A stretch of DNA of 64,000 nt from Prevotella sp. Its GTDB lineage: Bacteria > Bacteroidota > Bacteroidia > Bacteroidales > Bacteroidaceae. The stretch is from contig SUYH01000010.1 in NCBI GenBank assembly GCA_015060535.1, positions 62,001 through 126,000 of the forward strand. Reading direction: 5' to 3'. This document shows positions 40,274-50,738 of this stretch, piece after piece. The notes below the pieces were generated by a model, which was given only the letters and a program-made list of their open reading frames with translations, had not been told where the DNA came from and made no database searches. Positions within the stretch are counted from its first letter, which is position 1, and every line of letters starts with the position of its first letter. The translations under genes were made by a program, and so were the position numbers.

Positions 40274-43166
40274 GATTCTGTTGTCAGCCTGTTTGATGGC
40301 CCTCGCTTTGGGCTCACAGGCCAAGGACTATCAGTACAAGACCGTAGATGGGGATATGATGAAAACCCGCATCTACACATTGGACAATGGTTTGAAGGTT
40401 TACCTCTCTGTGAATCCTGAGAAACCCCGTATCCAGACCTATATTGCTGTTCGCACGGGTTCTAAGAACGATCCTGCCGAGACAACAGGTCTGGCTCACT
40501 ATCTGGAACACCTGATGTTCAAGGGTACCAAGCTGTTTGGTACGAACAATGCGGTAGCTGAGGCTCCGTTGCTCGACCAGATAGAACAGCGCTATGAGGC
40601 CTATCGCAAGCTGACCGACCCTGCAGCCCGTAAGCAGGCCTACCATGAGATAGACTCAGTCTCTCAGATAGCCGCCAAGTACTTCATCCCTAACGAGTAC
40701 GATAAGCTGATGGCAGCCATTGGTGCTGAGGGTACCAATGCCTTCACCAGTAATGATGTTACCTGTTATGTAGAGGATATCCCATCCAATGAGATTGAGA
40801 ACTGGGCTAAGATTCAGGGCGACCGCTTCCAGAATATGGTGATTCGTGGTTTCCACACCGAGTTGGAGGCAGTCTACGAGGAGTATAACCTCTATCTGAC
40901 CGACGATGGCGACAAGATATTCAGTGCCATTGGCAAGAAGCTTACACCTACTCACCCTTATGGCACTCAGACCACCATTGGTACGCAGGAGCACCTGAAG
41001 AATCCATCTATCACCAACATCAAGAACTACTTTAAGAAGTGGTATGTGCCCAATAACGTAGCCATCTGTATGGCTGGTGATTTCGACCCCGACAAAACGA
41101 TTTCTATTATCGACAAGTATTTTGCCGGTTGGAAACCAGGTGCTGATGTCCGTCAGCCAGAGTTCCCTGTACAGAAGCCGCTCACAGCTCCTTCTGATAC
41201 GACCATCATCGGTCAGCAGGCTGAGCAGGTATGGGTAGCATGGTTGGCTAAAAAGGCTTCCGATGCGCAGTGTGATACGCTCGACGTGATTAGCGATATG
41301 TTGAGCAATGGCAAGGCTGGTATCTTCGACCTGAACCTGAACCAGACGATGAAGGTGCAGGGTGCAGGTGCAGGTCTGCAGGACCAGCAGGACTACTCGT
41401 CATTCTTACTGATGGGTCAGCCCATGCCCAATCAGTCTCTTAAGGAGGTTCGCGACTTGATGCTGGGTGAGATAGAGAACCTGAAGAAGGGTAACTTCTC
41501 TGACGACCTGTTGCCATCGGTCATCAACAATATGAAGCTAACCTATCAGCGTTCTATGGAGAACAACCGCTGGCGTACCACCCAGTTTATGAATGCCTTT
41601 ATCAATGGCGTCAAGTGGGAACAGCAGGTAGGTAAGATTGATCGTATCTCAAAGATGACCAAGCAGCAGCTTGTCGACTTTGCCAATCGCTTCTTCACCA
41701 ATGGCTATGCTACCGTCTACAAGACGCAGGGCGTTGACTCTACACAGAAGAAGATTGACAAGCCTGCCATCACGCCTATTCAGGCCAACCGCGATCAGAA
41801 GAGCGACTTCGTAAAGGCTATCCAAGAATCAGAGGTAGAGCCTATTCAGCCTGTATTCGTTGATTTCTCCAAGGATCTTGCTATCACAAAGACCAAGAAC
41901 AAGTTACCATTGTATTATAAGAAGAATGTCAATGACGGGCTGTTTACCCTGGTGTTCCGCTATGACTTCGGTCATGAGGACGACAACCGCTATGATATTG
42001 CCAGAGATTATCTCGATTATGTAGGTACAGACAAGATGTCTGCCATGCAGATCAAGCAGCAGTTCTATAAGCTGGCATGTAATTACAGTATCAACGTGAA
42101 TGGCGACAACATGAACATCACACTTTCTGGTCTGAGCGAGAACATGCCTGCAGCCCTGAAGCTGATGGAGGAGGTGCTGCACAATGCCAAGGCCGACAAA
42201 GAGTCGTATGCACAGTATATTGACCTGACGATGAAGTATCGCGATGACCGCAAGAAGAATCAGCGCACCTGTTTCGACTATCTGTATTACTATTGCGTAT
42301 ATGGACCTCACAACATGCGTCGTGACGACATGACCGAGAAGCAGTTGCGCGAGGCTGATCCTCAGGAGTTGCTGAACCTGTTGGGCAATCTTAGCAATAT
42401 CGAGCATAAGGTACTGTACTACGGTCCTATGACCGAGAAGGAACTCTCTGCCCTGCTCGCTAAGGAGCACAAGACCCCCAAGGCCCTGAAATCAGTAGCA
42501 CAGGGTGAGCCGTTCGTTGAACAGGAGGCTATTAAGAACGAGGTGGTTATCGCACCTTTCGATGCCAAGAACATTTACCTGCGCATGTACCACAACGAGG
42601 GTCGCTCCTGGAATCCCGACGAGGCTGCTATTCAGGAGGTATTCAACGAGTACTATGGTGGCGGCATGAACGGCATTGTGTTCCAGGAGATGCGTGAGGC
42701 TCGTGGATTGGCTTACAATGCCTGGGCTAGTTACTATAGTCCCAGTCGGAAGGATCGCAAGGAGTACTACTTGACCCACATCATCACCCAGAACGACAAG
42801 ATGGTGGATGCTGTTACCCACTTCCAGGAAATTCTGAACGAGATGCCTGCCAGTGAGACGGCCTTCCAGATTGCCAAGGATGCTTGTACCAAGCGTCTGG
42901 CAAGTGCCCGCACAACCAAGATAGGAGTCCTCAACGCTTATATTTCAGCGCAGAAGCTGGGACTGAACATCAGCACCAACGAACTCATCTATAAGAATCT
43001 GGATAAGGTGCAGCTGAAGGATATCGTTGACTTCGAGAAGCAGAACATGGCCAATAAGGCCTATCGTTATATCATCCTTGGCGACGAGAAGGAACTCGAC
43101 ATGAAGTATCTCGAGAAGTTAGGACCCGTCCGTCGTCTCTCATTAGTGGATATTTTCGGTTATTAA
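40263..43166 (+). CDS. Exported M16 family zinc protease
   Basis: 967-aa pitrilysin-type metallopeptidase with an N-terminal signal peptide (ILLSACLMALALGSQA), so periplasmic or outer-membrane facing. The inverted zinc motif HxxEH is in HYLEHLMFKGT near residue 79-84, and the third ligand Glu is in TELEAVYEEYN about 75 residues later. Two homologous halves form the usual clamshell; the second half (from about 540) lacks the zinc motif, as normal. It likely degrades imported or envelope peptides. It overlaps DUF4954 by 11 bp and is followed after 18 bp by fumarase. Confidence 0.93.
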   Translation: MKTKILLSACLMALALGSQAKDYQYKTVDGDMMKTRIYTLDNGLKVYLSVNPEKPRIQTYIAVRTGSKNDPAETTGLAHYLEHLMFKGTKLFGTNNAVAEAPLLDQIEQRYEAYRKLTDPAARKQAYHEIDSVSQIAAKYFIPNEYDKLMAAIGAEGTNAFTSNDVTCYVEDIPSNEIENWAKIQGDRFQNMVIRGFHTELEAVYEEYNLYLTDDGDKIFSAIGKKLTPTHPYGTQTTIGTQEHLKNPSITNIKNYFKKWYVPNNVAICMAGDFDPDKTISIIDKYFAGWKPGADVRQPEFPVQKPLTAPSDTTIIGQQAEQVWVAWLAKKASDAQCDTLDVISDMLSNGKAGIFDLNLNQTMKVQGAGAGLQDQQDYSSFLLMGQPMPNQSLKEVRDLMLGEIENLKKGNFSDDLLPSVINNMKLTYQRSMENNRWRTTQFMNAFINGVKWEQQVGKIDRISKMTKQQLVDFANRFFTNGYATVYKTQGVDSTQKKIDKPAITPIQANRDQKSDFVKAIQESEVEPIQPVFVDFSKDLAITKTKNKLPLYYKKNVNDGLFTLVFRYDFGHEDDNRYDIARDYLDYVGTDKMSAMQIKQQFYKLACNYSINVNGDNMNITLSGLSENMPAALKLMEEVLHNAKADKESYAQYIDLTMKYRDDRKKNQRTCFDYLYYYCVYGPHNMRRDDMTEKQLREADPQELLNLLGNLSNIEHKVLYYGPMTEKELSALLAKEHKTPKALKSVAQGEPFVEQEAIKNEVVIAPFDAKNIYLRMYHNEGRSWNPDEAAIQEVFNEYYGGGMNGIVFQEMREARGLAYNAWASYYSPSRKDRKEYYLTHIITQNDKMVDAVTHFQEILNEMPASETAFQIAKDACTKRLASARTTKIGVLNAYISAQKLGLNISTNELIYKNLDKVQLKDIVDFEKQNMANKAYRYIILGDEKELDMKYLEKLGPVRRLSLVDIFGY

Positions 43167-43184
43167 TTACTAAACAATACTATT

Positions 43185-44834
43185 ATGGCTAAAAACGTAG
43201 AATTCAAGTACGCTCCTATGTTCCAGATGGGCAAGGACGAAACGCAGTACAGGCTGCTCACCAAGGAAGGTGTGTCGACAGCCGAGTTTGAAGGAAAGCA
43301 GATTGTGAAGGTTTCGAAAGAAGCCCTGACACTCTTGGCCCAGCAGGCTTTCCACGATGTGGAGTTCATGCTGCGTCGCGAGCATAACCTGCAGGTGGCT
43401 CAGATACTGAACGACCCTGAGGCCTCAGAGAACGATAAGTATGTGGCCCTGCAGTTCCTGCGCAATGCCGAGGTGGCTGCTCGTGGCATCCTGCCTTTCT
43501 GCCAAGACACGGGCACAGCTATCATCCATGGCGAGAAAGGTCAGCAGGTATGGACTGGTTTTGAGGATGAAGAGGCTTTGAGCCTTGGTGTATTCAATAC
43601 CTTCACTCAGGACAACCTGCGCTATTCGCAGAATGCTCCGCTGAACATGTACGACGAGGTGAACACCCGTTGCAACCTGCCCGCACAGATTGATATCGAG
43701 GCTTGCGAGGGTGCTGAGTATCGTTTCATCATGGTTGCCAAGGGTGGCGGTTCTGCCAACAAGACCTATTTCTACCCGATGACCAAGGCAACCATCCAGA
43801 ACGAGGGAACGCTGATTCCGTTCCTCGTTGAGAAGATGAAGTCGCTGGGTACAGCGGCTTGTCCTCCTTACCACATCGCCTTCGTCATTGGCGGCACCTC
43901 TGCTGAGAAGAACCTCCTGACCGTGAAGCTCGCTTCTATCAAGTATTATGACTCGCTGCCTACCACAGGCGATGAGACGGGTCGTGCCTTCCGCGATGTC
44001 GACTTGGAGAACAAACTCTTGGAAGAGGCTCATAAGATTGGTCTCGGTGCTCAGTTCGGCGGTAAGTATCTGGCTCACGACATCCGTGTTATCCGTCTGC
44101 CTCGTCATGGCGCCTCATGTCCTATTGGTATGGGTGTCAGCTGCTCTGCAGATAGAAATATCAAGGCCAAGATCAATGCCGACGGTATCTGGTTGGAGCA
44201 GATGGATGCCAATCCTTCTGAGCTGATTCCTGCTGAGTATGCCAAGGCTGGAGAGGGCAAGAACACCATCGTCATCGACCTCAATGAGGGCATCGATGCC
44301 GTTCGCAAGGAACTCTCGAAGTATCCCGTTTCTACCCGTGTCAACCTGAAGGGTACCATCATCGTAGCTCGAGATATCGCACACGCCAAGCTGAAGGCTC
44401 GCATCGATGCTGGCGAGGGCATGCCCGACTACTTCAAGAAGTATCCTGTGCTCTACGCTGGTCCTGCCAAGACCCCCGAGGGCTATCCTTGTGGTTCGAT
44501 GGGCCCAACGACAGCCAACCGTATGGATCCCTATGTTGATGAGTTCCAGTCGCTGGGCGCTTCGCTCGTCATGATTGCCAAGGGTAATCGTAGTGATGTG
44601 GTCACCGAGGCTTGCCGTAAGCATGGTGGCTTCTATCTCGGTTCTATCGGTGGTGTCGCTGCCGTTCTGTCGCAGTCGAGCATCAAGAGCATCGAGTGCG
44701 TAGAATATCCAGAACTCGGTATGGAGGCTATCTGGAAGATTGACGTTGAAGACTTCCCCGCCTTCATCCTCGTCGATGATAAGGGTAACGACTTCTTCAA
44801 GACCCTGAAACCTTGGTGCCCTGCTTCGAAATGA
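43185..44834 (+). CDS. Class I fumarate hydratase
   Basis: Oxygen-sensitive [4Fe-4S] enzyme interconverting fumarate and malate, 549 aa, of the FumA/FumB single-chain type. N-terminal half: [17 protein letters not shown] and [11 protein letters not shown]. Cluster cysteines are probably those in [18 protein letters not shown] and [12 protein letters not shown]. The C-terminal domain carries [15 protein letters not shown] and [21 protein letters not shown] (split across two conserved blocks). In Prevotella-like anaerobes it works in the reductive branch to succinate. The stop overlaps the start of the next gene (ATGA). Confidence 0.95.
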   Translation: MAKNVEFKYAPMFQMGKDETQYRLLTKEGVSTAEFEGKQIVKVSKEALTLLAQQAFHDVEFMLRREHNLQVAQILNDPEASENDKYVALQFLRNAEVAARGILPFCQDTGTAIIHGEKGQQVWTGFEDEEALSLGVFNTFTQDNLRYSQNAPLNMYDEVNTRCNLPAQIDIEACEGAEYRFIMVAKGGGSANKTYFYPMTKATIQNEGTLIPFLVEKMKSLGTAACPPYHIAFVIGGTSAEKNLLTVKLASIKYYDSLPTTGDETGRAFRDVDLENKLLEEAHKIGLGAQFGGKYLAHDIRVIRLPRHGASCPIGMGVSCSADRNIKAKINADGIWLEQMDANPSELIPAEYAKAGEGKNTIVIDLNEGIDAVRKELSKYPVSTRVNLKGTIIVARDIAHAKLKARIDAGEGMPDYFKKYPVLYAGPAKTPEGYPCGSMGPTTANRMDPYVDEFQSLGASLVMIAKGNRSDVVTEACRKHGGFYLGSIGGVAAVLSQSSIKSIECVEYPELGMEAIWKIDVEDFPAFILVDDKGNDFFKTLKPWCPASK

Positions 44835-46342
44835 TGCGAATGAGCCGGATTATATCATCTCTCTTTCTGCTGCTGCTTGTCTTCATGACGGCGGCAGCAG
44901 AAGATATTGTTTCTTCTCGCGGCTGTCGCCGAGGTACACTTCGTCCGCACAATCAGCTGCTCAGACGCTCTACGGCTCAGACGCGTCAGCCTGGTGGCGA
45001 CTTCTACAAGGACAATCGTCATCAGCTGGTGGTGCTGGCAGCCTTTGCCGACAAGGAATTCCTGGGCAACGAGACTGCTACGTTGGAGCAGTGGAATCAT
45101 ATATTCAATACCGAGAACTACTCAGAGGGTTCCTTTAAGGGTTCTATTCACGATTACTTCTATGCCCAGAGTTATGGCAAGTTCAACCTGACCTTCGACC
45201 TGGTATATGTGACGGTCGGCAATGTCGTGAAGTATCGCAGTTGGGACAAGAGCTATGGAGATTCAGGGAGTGATGACGAGAACTCGCAGTATCTGGTACA
45301 GGATATCATGGAGCTGCTCAAGCAGAACACCAGTATCGACTGGAGCCGCTACGACTGGAACGGCGATGGCTACGTCAACCAACTCCTCATTGTCTATCCC
45401 GGCAAGGGTATGAACGATGGCGGCGGAAGGAATTCCGTCTGGCCCCACCAGTGGTGGATGAGTGAACACTTGAAGGACCGCCAGTCGGGAGTCTATTGCG
45501 ATCCTATTACTGTCACCTATGGTCAGAAGCAGTATCTGGTCGATTGCTATTGTGCACTATCCGAACTGGGTGCTGCCGGCGACTACAGTTCTTTCGGTGT
45601 CATCTGTCATGAGTATACCCATTGCTTCGGATTCCCTGATTTCTATTATGACGGTAATTACAAGACCCCGGATTCATGGGACATCATGGACAGAGGCTAT
45701 TATTACAGCCGGGCGTTCTGTCCGGTGTCTTATTCTGCCCACGAGCGTTGGCTGATGGGGTGGCTGACACCTACCGAACTGACTTCAGCTTCGACCGTGA
45801 CGTCGATGCCGGCCCTGAGTGCTGAGCCTGTGGCCTATATCATCCGTAACGGTGGTTATCCGCAGGAGTATTACATGGTAGAGAACCGTCAGAAGAGTGG
45901 GTGGGATGCACAGCTGCCCGGTAGCGGACTCGTCATCTTCCATGTCGATTTCGATGCCAACACGTGGACAGGTGTCAGTGGTGGTTGGCCCAATCCTGGC
46001 TCAAATGATCGTTACCTTGTTTTTGCTGCCAATAATCAGACTTACTATGATAGCAATTCCGGCTGGCCTTATCCCTATAGCGGAAACAACGAACTGACCA
46101 ATACGTCATCGCCAGCCGCTACGCTTAACAAAGCCAATACCGACGGCACGAAACTGATGTCGAAGCCCATCACCAATATACAGGTGACGGATGGCTTGGC
46201 ATCGTTCGACTTCATGGGAGGCGGTCCCTCTTCTATTCAGGCTCCTGTGTCAACTTCGAGCCTACAAGTCCTTTACGACATCGGCCCTGTCCGCATTGTC
46301 CGCATGCCCAATGGTGAAATCAAAAAAGTGATGAAGCGTTAG
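44831..46342 (+). CDS. Secreted M6-type metalloprotease
   Basis: 503 aa from ATG 44831 (overlaps the fumarase stop by 4 bp). Signal peptide: [17 protein letters not shown]. The catalytic zinc site [14 protein letters not shown] (HExxH with the H in HCFGFPD) marks an immune-inhibitor-A-like M6 protease, preceded by [17 protein letters not shown], a calcium-loop-like segment. [10 protein letters not shown] and [12 protein letters not shown] are family blocks. The C-terminus ends with a short sorting-like tail ([11 protein letters not shown]) resembling truncated type IX signals. It probably digests host or dietary protein. The last codons lie in a terminator hairpin. Confidence 0.92.
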   Translation: MMRMSRIISSLFLLLLVFMTAAAEDIVSSRGCRRGTLRPHNQLLRRSTAQTRQPGGDFYKDNRHQLVVLAAFADKEFLGNETATLEQWNHIFNTENYSEGSFKGSIHDYFYAQSYGKFNLTFDLVYVTVGNVVKYRSWDKSYGDSGSDDENSQYLVQDIMELLKQNTSIDWSRYDWNGDGYVNQLLIVYPGKGMNDGGGRNSVWPHQWWMSEHLKDRQSGVYCDPITVTYGQKQYLVDCYCALSELGAAGDYSSFGVICHEYTHCFGFPDFYYDGNYKTPDSWDIMDRGYYYSRAFCPVSYSAHERWLMGWLTPTELTSASTVTSMPALSAEPVAYIIRNGGYPQEYYMVENRQKSGWDAQLPGSGLVIFHVDFDANTWTGVSGGWPNPGSNDRYLVFAANNQTYYDSNSGWPYPYSGNNELTNTSSPAATLNKANTDGTKLMSKPITNIQVTDGLASFDFMGGGPSSIQAPVSTSSLQVLYDIGPVRIVRMPNGEIKKVMKR

Positions 46343-46357
46343 TGCCTCATCACTTTT
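46324..46357 (+). terminator. Terminator at the M6 protease 3' end
   Basis: 11-bp perfect stem, AAAAGTGATGA (46324-46334) with TCATCACTTTT (46347-46357). The gene's stop is in the loop. Confidence 0.88.
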
Positions 46358-46386
46358 CATGTTTGAATGAAGAAAATTGTTGATGA

Positions 46387-47220
46387 ATGCACGGATTTCA
46401 TTATAAACTGCCGATCATATTGCTTTGTCTCGTAGCCCTGCTTCCATCAAGCATCATGGCGCAGGAAGACCGTGACATAGCGGCTACGCTGAACCTGGAC
46501 GAAGTCGTTGTGTTGGCTGACGGCATGACGTTTGAGGAATATCTGGTAAAACAGGTGTTGGAAAATGCTAAGCCGCTGAAAAAACGCCTGCAGACATTGC
46601 GTTATTCCGTGACGTGCAAACTGGACAAAGACATCGATCTGACCAAGATACCTCACCGCCGTACCATCACCTTCGCAGCCAGACTTGCCGGCTACGGAAA
46701 GATAGTGTCGGCACTCATGGAACACAAGGTGTTTGGTATCACGATGGCCGAAGACGTGCTGTTCAACAAGGGTAAGATAACGACGTCCAACGTACGCATG
46801 GTCGAGATGAAACAGCAGTTGACGGAAAAACAAGTCAAGTCGTTCCTGAAACACGACGGCATGATGAGCGCCAACGTGTACGACAAGTTTTATGAGAAGG
46901 TACGCGACAAGGCCAAGGAGCTGAAGAAGAAATACCGCAAGAAACAGGAGACCGACATGAATTATATGGGCAGCTATACCTCGGGAGGCCGAACCATCTA
47001 CAAGGTGAAACTGGACAACATGCAGGTACACATTGTCGACGGCTGCTGGCAGATCAAGATGATGGACTACTCGGAGGGGCAGAACAAGGCGCACTTTGAT
47101 TTCAGCGAAGTAAAGCCAGGTCTGTTCCTGCTTTCCAAGAGCAATGCCCAGCTGTATATAGACCGGAAGAAATGGCCCAATGGCTATATCTCCATGCAAA
47201 TGACATATTCATATAAATAA
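46387..47220 (+). CDS. Exported hypothetical protein
   Basis: 277 aa with a clear signal peptide (LPIILLCLVALLPSSIMAQ). The segment LDEVVVLADGMTFEEYLVKQVLENA resembles the start of DUF5686/carboxypeptidase-regulatory-like envelope proteins, which carry a short beta domain then an 'EEYIVKKAIEN' helix, but the protein is much shorter and lacks the membrane barrel. A basic helix KKKYRKKQE lies in the middle. I cannot assign a function. It follows the M6 protease by 44 bp and ends in a terminator. Confidence 0.75.
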   Translation: MHGFHYKLPIILLCLVALLPSSIMAQEDRDIAATLNLDEVVVLADGMTFEEYLVKQVLENAKPLKKRLQTLRYSVTCKLDKDIDLTKIPHRRTITFAARLAGYGKIVSALMEHKVFGITMAEDVLFNKGKITTSNVRMVEMKQQLTEKQVKSFLKHDGMMSANVYDKFYEKVRDKAKELKKKYRKKQETDMNYMGSYTSGGRTIYKVKLDNMQVHIVDGCWQIKMMDYSEGQNKAHFDFSEVKPGLFLLSKSNAQLYIDRKKWPNGYISMQMTYSYK

Positions 47221-47250
47221 GATACATTATATATGGATATTATGTCAGTG

Positions 47251-47284
47251 AAAACGGTTGACCGCGAGGCCAGCCGTTTTTTTT
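47251..47284 (+). terminator. Terminator with GCGA tetraloop
   Basis: Stem AAAACGGTTGACC / GGCCAGCCGTTTT with one mismatch and one G-U pair, loop GCGA (47264-47267), then a run of T. Confidence 0.9.
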
Positions 47285-47329
47285 GCTCATCTTTTCTTTT
47301 AGCAGCACAGTGCTCAAGCAGTAAAACCG

Positions 47330-48085
47330 TTATAAAGCATAAAACATGGCCAGCAGATTCTGGCGGTAGTTTCTGCTGATCTTCAGCTCACGGCAATCGT
47401 CCATGGGTTCATTCAGGATGCAATACGCATCCTGAATTTTTTTGATGTGATTGATGTTGACAATGTAGCGTTTGTGTATCTGAACGAGGTCGATGGAATA
47501 GTTCAAAATGATTTCCGTCGTCGTGCGATGTCTAAGCATGTATACGGTGTTGTTCATGCAGACCACTTCCCAGAGTCTGCGCTCTTGGTTGTAGCGGAAG
47601 AAAGCGCAGTCTTGCAGTCGTAGTGTCAGATGCTCATTCATTGAGTTGACCACTAATATGATAGGTTGGCGGTTGGCAGTTTTTGCAGACTGCGGGATGC
47701 CCGCCAACTTGTTTTCATAGTATCGGGTCATAATTTGGCTCAGGTCCTGTTCTGTAGGAGGTTTCATCAGGTAGTCGAAAGCCTGGCGTCGAATAGCCTC
47801 CAGCATGTATTTGTCGTGGCCTGTATAGAAGACAACCTTTGTCTCGGGTTTCAGTTCGTTACGAATCATTGTGCAGAACTCTAATCCCGACATTGTAGGC
47901 AGTTCTACGTCAAGGAAAATGAGATCTGGCTCCGTTTTGACTATCAAGGATGCTGCTGATTCTGCATCGGTAGCCGTTCCAGCTACGGTGACGGAAAAGT
48001 TGTTTTCCAGCATGCGTCGCAACAGTTCTATAGCTTCCGTGTTGTCGTCAACGATAAAGGCTTTGGTCAGTTTCTGTCTGTTCAT
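47330..48085 (-). CDS. LytTR response regulator
   Basis: 251-aa two-component regulator. Receiver domain (about 1-125): acidic pair Asp13-Asp14, phospho-acceptor Asp59 in LIFLDVELP, YTGH (Thr/Ser switch) and the Lys in LMKPP. The C-terminal LytTR DNA-binding domain (about 150-251) has the pattern LRLQDCAFFRYNQE, ...VQIHKRYIVNINHIKKI. It lies 2 bp after the sensor kinase gene, so they form one operon. Targets are unknown; in Bacteroidota such pairs often control envelope or polysaccharide genes. The exported-protein cluster across the divergent promoter region is a possible target (inference). Confidence 0.93.
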   Translation of the reverse strand: MNRQKLTKAFIVDDNTEAIELLRRMLENNFSVTVAGTATDAESAASLIVKTEPDLIFLDVELPTMSGLEFCTMIRNELKPETKVVFYTGHDKYMLEAIRRQAFDYLMKPPTEQDLSQIMTRYYENKLAGIPQSAKTANRQPIILVVNSMNEHLTLRLQDCAFFRYNQERRLWEVVCMNNTVYMLRHRTTTEIILNYSIDLVQIHKRYIVNINHIKKIQDAYCILNEPMDDCRELKISRNYRQNLLAMFYAL

Positions 48086-48087
48086 TT

Positions 48088-49998
48088 TTATGTCAGGTTA
48101 TAATGATAATCATCGGGCAGCAACAACCATGAACGGCATCCTTGCTCCAAGTTTTCCAAGCCAAAGTCGATTTGCTGTCTATTACACTCGTTTAACATTT
48201 GGATGGTTTGGCGGACCACTCTCATTCCGGTATGCTCCTGGTAGGAAGGACTGAGACCTTGTCCGTTGTCTATGACCTCAACGAGTGTATTCTTTTCATG
48301 ACGCTTGATGCGGATAGTCAGTTCTCCTCCTTGTCGTCGCAGTCCGTGCTTGACGGCATTCTCCACGAATATCTGAATAGTCATGGCGGGCAGCCTTACG
48401 CTCTTGGTGTCCACATCGTCGGCAATCACCTTGGAGTATAGTAGCGGCTGGGGCATTTGTTGCCGTTCTATGCTCACGTAGTAGTCTACGAAGTTGAGCT
48501 CCTCTGCCAGAGTGGTTTCCAGTACGTCGGCCTGTTCAATGCCGCGTCGCAGCAGTTGGGTCAAGTGACTGAGATCAGGCTCCTTGCCTTCCATCTGAGC
48601 CAGCATCTCATGGCTCAGTGCATTGTAGATGAAGTGGGGCGTGATGCGGTTGCGCGTGTTCTCCATACGCATGCCGATAATCTGCTGGCGAGTCTGTACG
48701 TCTTTCATGCGCTGGCGGCGCCTCCACAGTACGGTCAGCACGCCTAACAGACATACCGCCAGCAGTGCTACTGCCAGTAAAGCCCATGCCAAACGGCTTT
48801 GCATGCGTTCCTGATCTATGGTTCGTTGTTGTTCTATGAGCCGTTTGTCGTGCTCATACTGCATCAACCGTGCATTCATCTGCATCTGCGTATTGGCGTT
48901 CTGTATCGAATCCTTTAGTTGGTGAAGCTTTTGATGTACACGATAAGCGTCTTGATAGTGGCCCGTCTCGTTCATGACCTGCTCCTCAGCTTTCAGCCGG
49001 AGCAACTTGGCGGCAGGTATCGCCACGTCCTTGTATTCGCAATGTTGCACCATACGCAGGGCTTCTGCTTTGCGGCCTTCCACGAGAGCAAGTTCTATAC
49101 GCTCTGTTTCCAAATAGTAGAGTAGGGGCTGGAAATCTACAGCATGGAAGAAGGAGTCAGCCTTGGTGATGTACGCCCTGGCCGATTCTGCATTCCCCAG
49201 ACAGACCTCTATCTCGCCCAGATTGGTCAGAGCGGTATAGTAGTCCCACTTCTTGTCATCGTTACCCTTGACCAGCTCGGCTGCTCTGGTGAAACAATCG
49301 AGGGCCTCTTTGTATTGCTGCTGGAAATAGTGGTCGTTGCCCCTATTATTATAGTATATAAATAGGTCGCCCTTGTTCATTTGCGGTACCAGATGGCTAG
49401 TTTTCTGCCACCACCGCTGGCTATTTTGGTAATCGCCCATAAAAGTATAGGCAGTGCTGACACCTAACAGCAGTGCAACCTTCATCGTATCTTCCATGCC
49501 AGTAGCATCAGCCTCTTCCAGTGCCTGCAGGTAGGCATCGACGCTACGGTCCATCTGCCCTAACTGTCGGTAGAAGTCGCCCCTGTTGGCCATAGCGATG
49601 ATGCGCAGTCCGTCAATTCCCGTCAGTCCCTCCATTTGTTGCAAGGCGCGTTCGGTGTACACCAGACCTGAGTCGGGTCTGCCAAGAATTGCCGTGTAGT
49701 AGACGCCGCGAGCCTTGAGCCATTCAGCCTTAAGCCTTCGCCGGGCATCGTTTTCGTCGTTTTGGTGTTTCGAAAGATACTGGTGGATTCGTTCACTGCT
49801 CATCACCATCGAGTCCACGTTCATGGCTGCATACCACCGTTTGTGCTGTTCCATCAGTTGCTGATAATAGGCATCGCTGTCGGTCTGCGCACTTGCCCCC
49901 GACTGCCGTCCATAGCCACAGGCAGTTGTAACAAAGATGACGACAAGCACCGTTGCCATCAACCCCCATCGTAGTCTTATCGGTTGGTTAATTGCCAT
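48088..49998 (-). CDS. LytS-like sensor histidine kinase with TPR sensor
   Basis: About 636 aa from ATG 49998 (an in-frame upstream start would cross the -7 element). The N-terminus is an export/anchor signal ending VTTACGYG, perhaps a lipoprotein-like or membrane anchor. Residues 50-360 are helical TPR-like repeats in the periplasm. A membrane helix follows (LLAVALLAVCLLGVLTVLW), then a His_kinase domain with phospho-acceptor His455 in NRITPHFIYNALSHE, and an ATPase with VENAVKHGL and DNGQGLS. It partners the response regulator 2 bp downstream. The input signal is unknown. Confidence 0.92.
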   Translation of the reverse strand: MAINQPIRLRWGLMATVLVVIFVTTACGYGRQSGASAQTDSDAYYQQLMEQHKRWYAAMNVDSMVMSSERIHQYLSKHQNDENDARRRLKAEWLKARGVYYTAILGRPDSGLVYTERALQQMEGLTGIDGLRIIAMANRGDFYRQLGQMDRSVDAYLQALEEADATGMEDTMKVALLLGVSTAYTFMGDYQNSQRWWQKTSHLVPQMNKGDLFIYYNNRGNDHYFQQQYKEALDCFTRAAELVKGNDDKKWDYYTALTNLGEIEVCLGNAESARAYITKADSFFHAVDFQPLLYYLETERIELALVEGRKAEALRMVQHCEYKDVAIPAAKLLRLKAEEQVMNETGHYQDAYRVHQKLHQLKDSIQNANTQMQMNARLMQYEHDKRLIEQQRTIDQERMQSRLAWALLAVALLAVCLLGVLTVLWRRRQRMKDVQTRQQIIGMRMENTRNRITPHFIYNALSHEMLAQMEGKEPDLSHLTQLLRRGIEQADVLETTLAEELNFVDYYVSIERQQMPQPLLYSKVIADDVDTKSVRLPAMTIQIFVENAVKHGLRRQGGELTIRIKRHEKNTLVEVIDNGQGLSPSYQEHTGMRVVRQTIQMLNECNRQQIDFGLENLEQGCRSWLLLPDDYHYNLT

Positions 49999-50007
49999 AT
50001 ACGTTTG

Positions 50008-50015
50008 CAAAGTTA
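50008..50015 (-). promoter_or_regulatory. -7 element of the kinase-regulator operon
   Basis: TAACTTTG on the minus strand, 9 nt before the kinase ATG. No good -33. Confidence 0.55.
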
Positions 50016-50164
50016 CGAAAAAAAAGCAGACATTCACATGATTTTCATAGGGAATTTATATGTTTTCGCTTTTGCGATGTAATTTTTTTAATCCTCTTAC
50101 GCGTGATTTTTGACCTCTTGTCTCCGTATACACCCTCTTACGCCTAAACTGCCAAAATGTCCGT

Positions 50165-50195
50165 TTTGAATATTCACCTTTTTCCACTATCTTTG
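50165..50195 (+). promoter_or_regulatory. Promoter of the nine-gene exported cluster
   Basis: TTTG (50165-50168) and TATCTTTG (50188-50195) with a 19-bp spacer, near perfect. About 35 nt to the first start. No further promoter of this quality was found up to 57842. Confidence 0.85.
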
Positions 50196-50230
50196 TCAAC
50201 AGATTAACAAATATAATAAAACCTAAAGTT

Positions 50231-50725
50231 ATGCGTAGCAAAAAATTATTTATCCTTGTATGTTTTTTGTTAGGATGTACTGTTTCTTCTGAGATTCAGG
50301 CTAAGAAAGATGTTGAGTCTCTTATATATTCAATTCAATGTGGAGGCTCTGGAACTCAAGGTTATTACATCGTTGAGGTGACTACTTATGCGAAGAAAGT
50401 ATCCCAAATCAATCAGGACTTAGTTTGTCGTTGTGCTGTTCATGGTGTTTTGTTCAAAGGTTTTCCAGGCTCAAATGGTTGTATGTCTCAACGTCCTTTG
50501 GCTGGCAGTGCCTTGGTGGAGCAACAGCACCAAGAGTTTTTCGGTCCATTCTTCCAGGATGGAGGTGGGTATGTCAGCTATGCGTCTATGGTTGACGGTT
50601 CTCTGAAGACCCAGAAGGAAGGGAAGAAATTTAAGGTTAAAGCTACCGTTTCAGTAGCCAAGGATCAGTTAAGGAAAGATATGGAAAAGGCTGGAGTAAT
50701 CAAAGGTCTGAATAGTGGTTTTTAA
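50231..50725 (+). CDS. Exported hypothetical protein, cluster gene 1
   Basis: 164 aa. Signal peptide LFILVCFLLGCTVSS, with a possible lipobox (LLGC), so it could be a lipoprotein. The mature part has SLIYSIQCGGSGTQGYYIVEV, a Cys-containing beta segment, and a C-terminal half (FFGPFFQDGGGYVSYAS, then TVSVAKDQLRKDMEKAGV). The pattern FF..F...GG.Y..Y, followed by a K-rich strand VKATVSVAKDQLRKD, recurs in the next gene, so the two are related. Function unknown. It is the first gene after the strong promoter. Confidence 0.75.
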   Translation: MRSKKLFILVCFLLGCTVSSEIQAKKDVESLIYSIQCGGSGTQGYYIVEVTTYAKKVSQINQDLVCRCAVHGVLFKGFPGSNGCMSQRPLAGSALVEQQHQEFFGPFFQDGGGYVSYASMVDGSLKTQKEGKKFKVKATVSVAKDQLRKDMEKAGVIKGLNSGF

Positions 50726-50738
50726 TAGGCTTATAGAT

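Noticed and set aside
50056..50241. Small minus-strand frame of about 61 codons between the kinase and the exported cluster
   Set aside because: It overlaps the cluster promoter and first start and has no recognisable domain.
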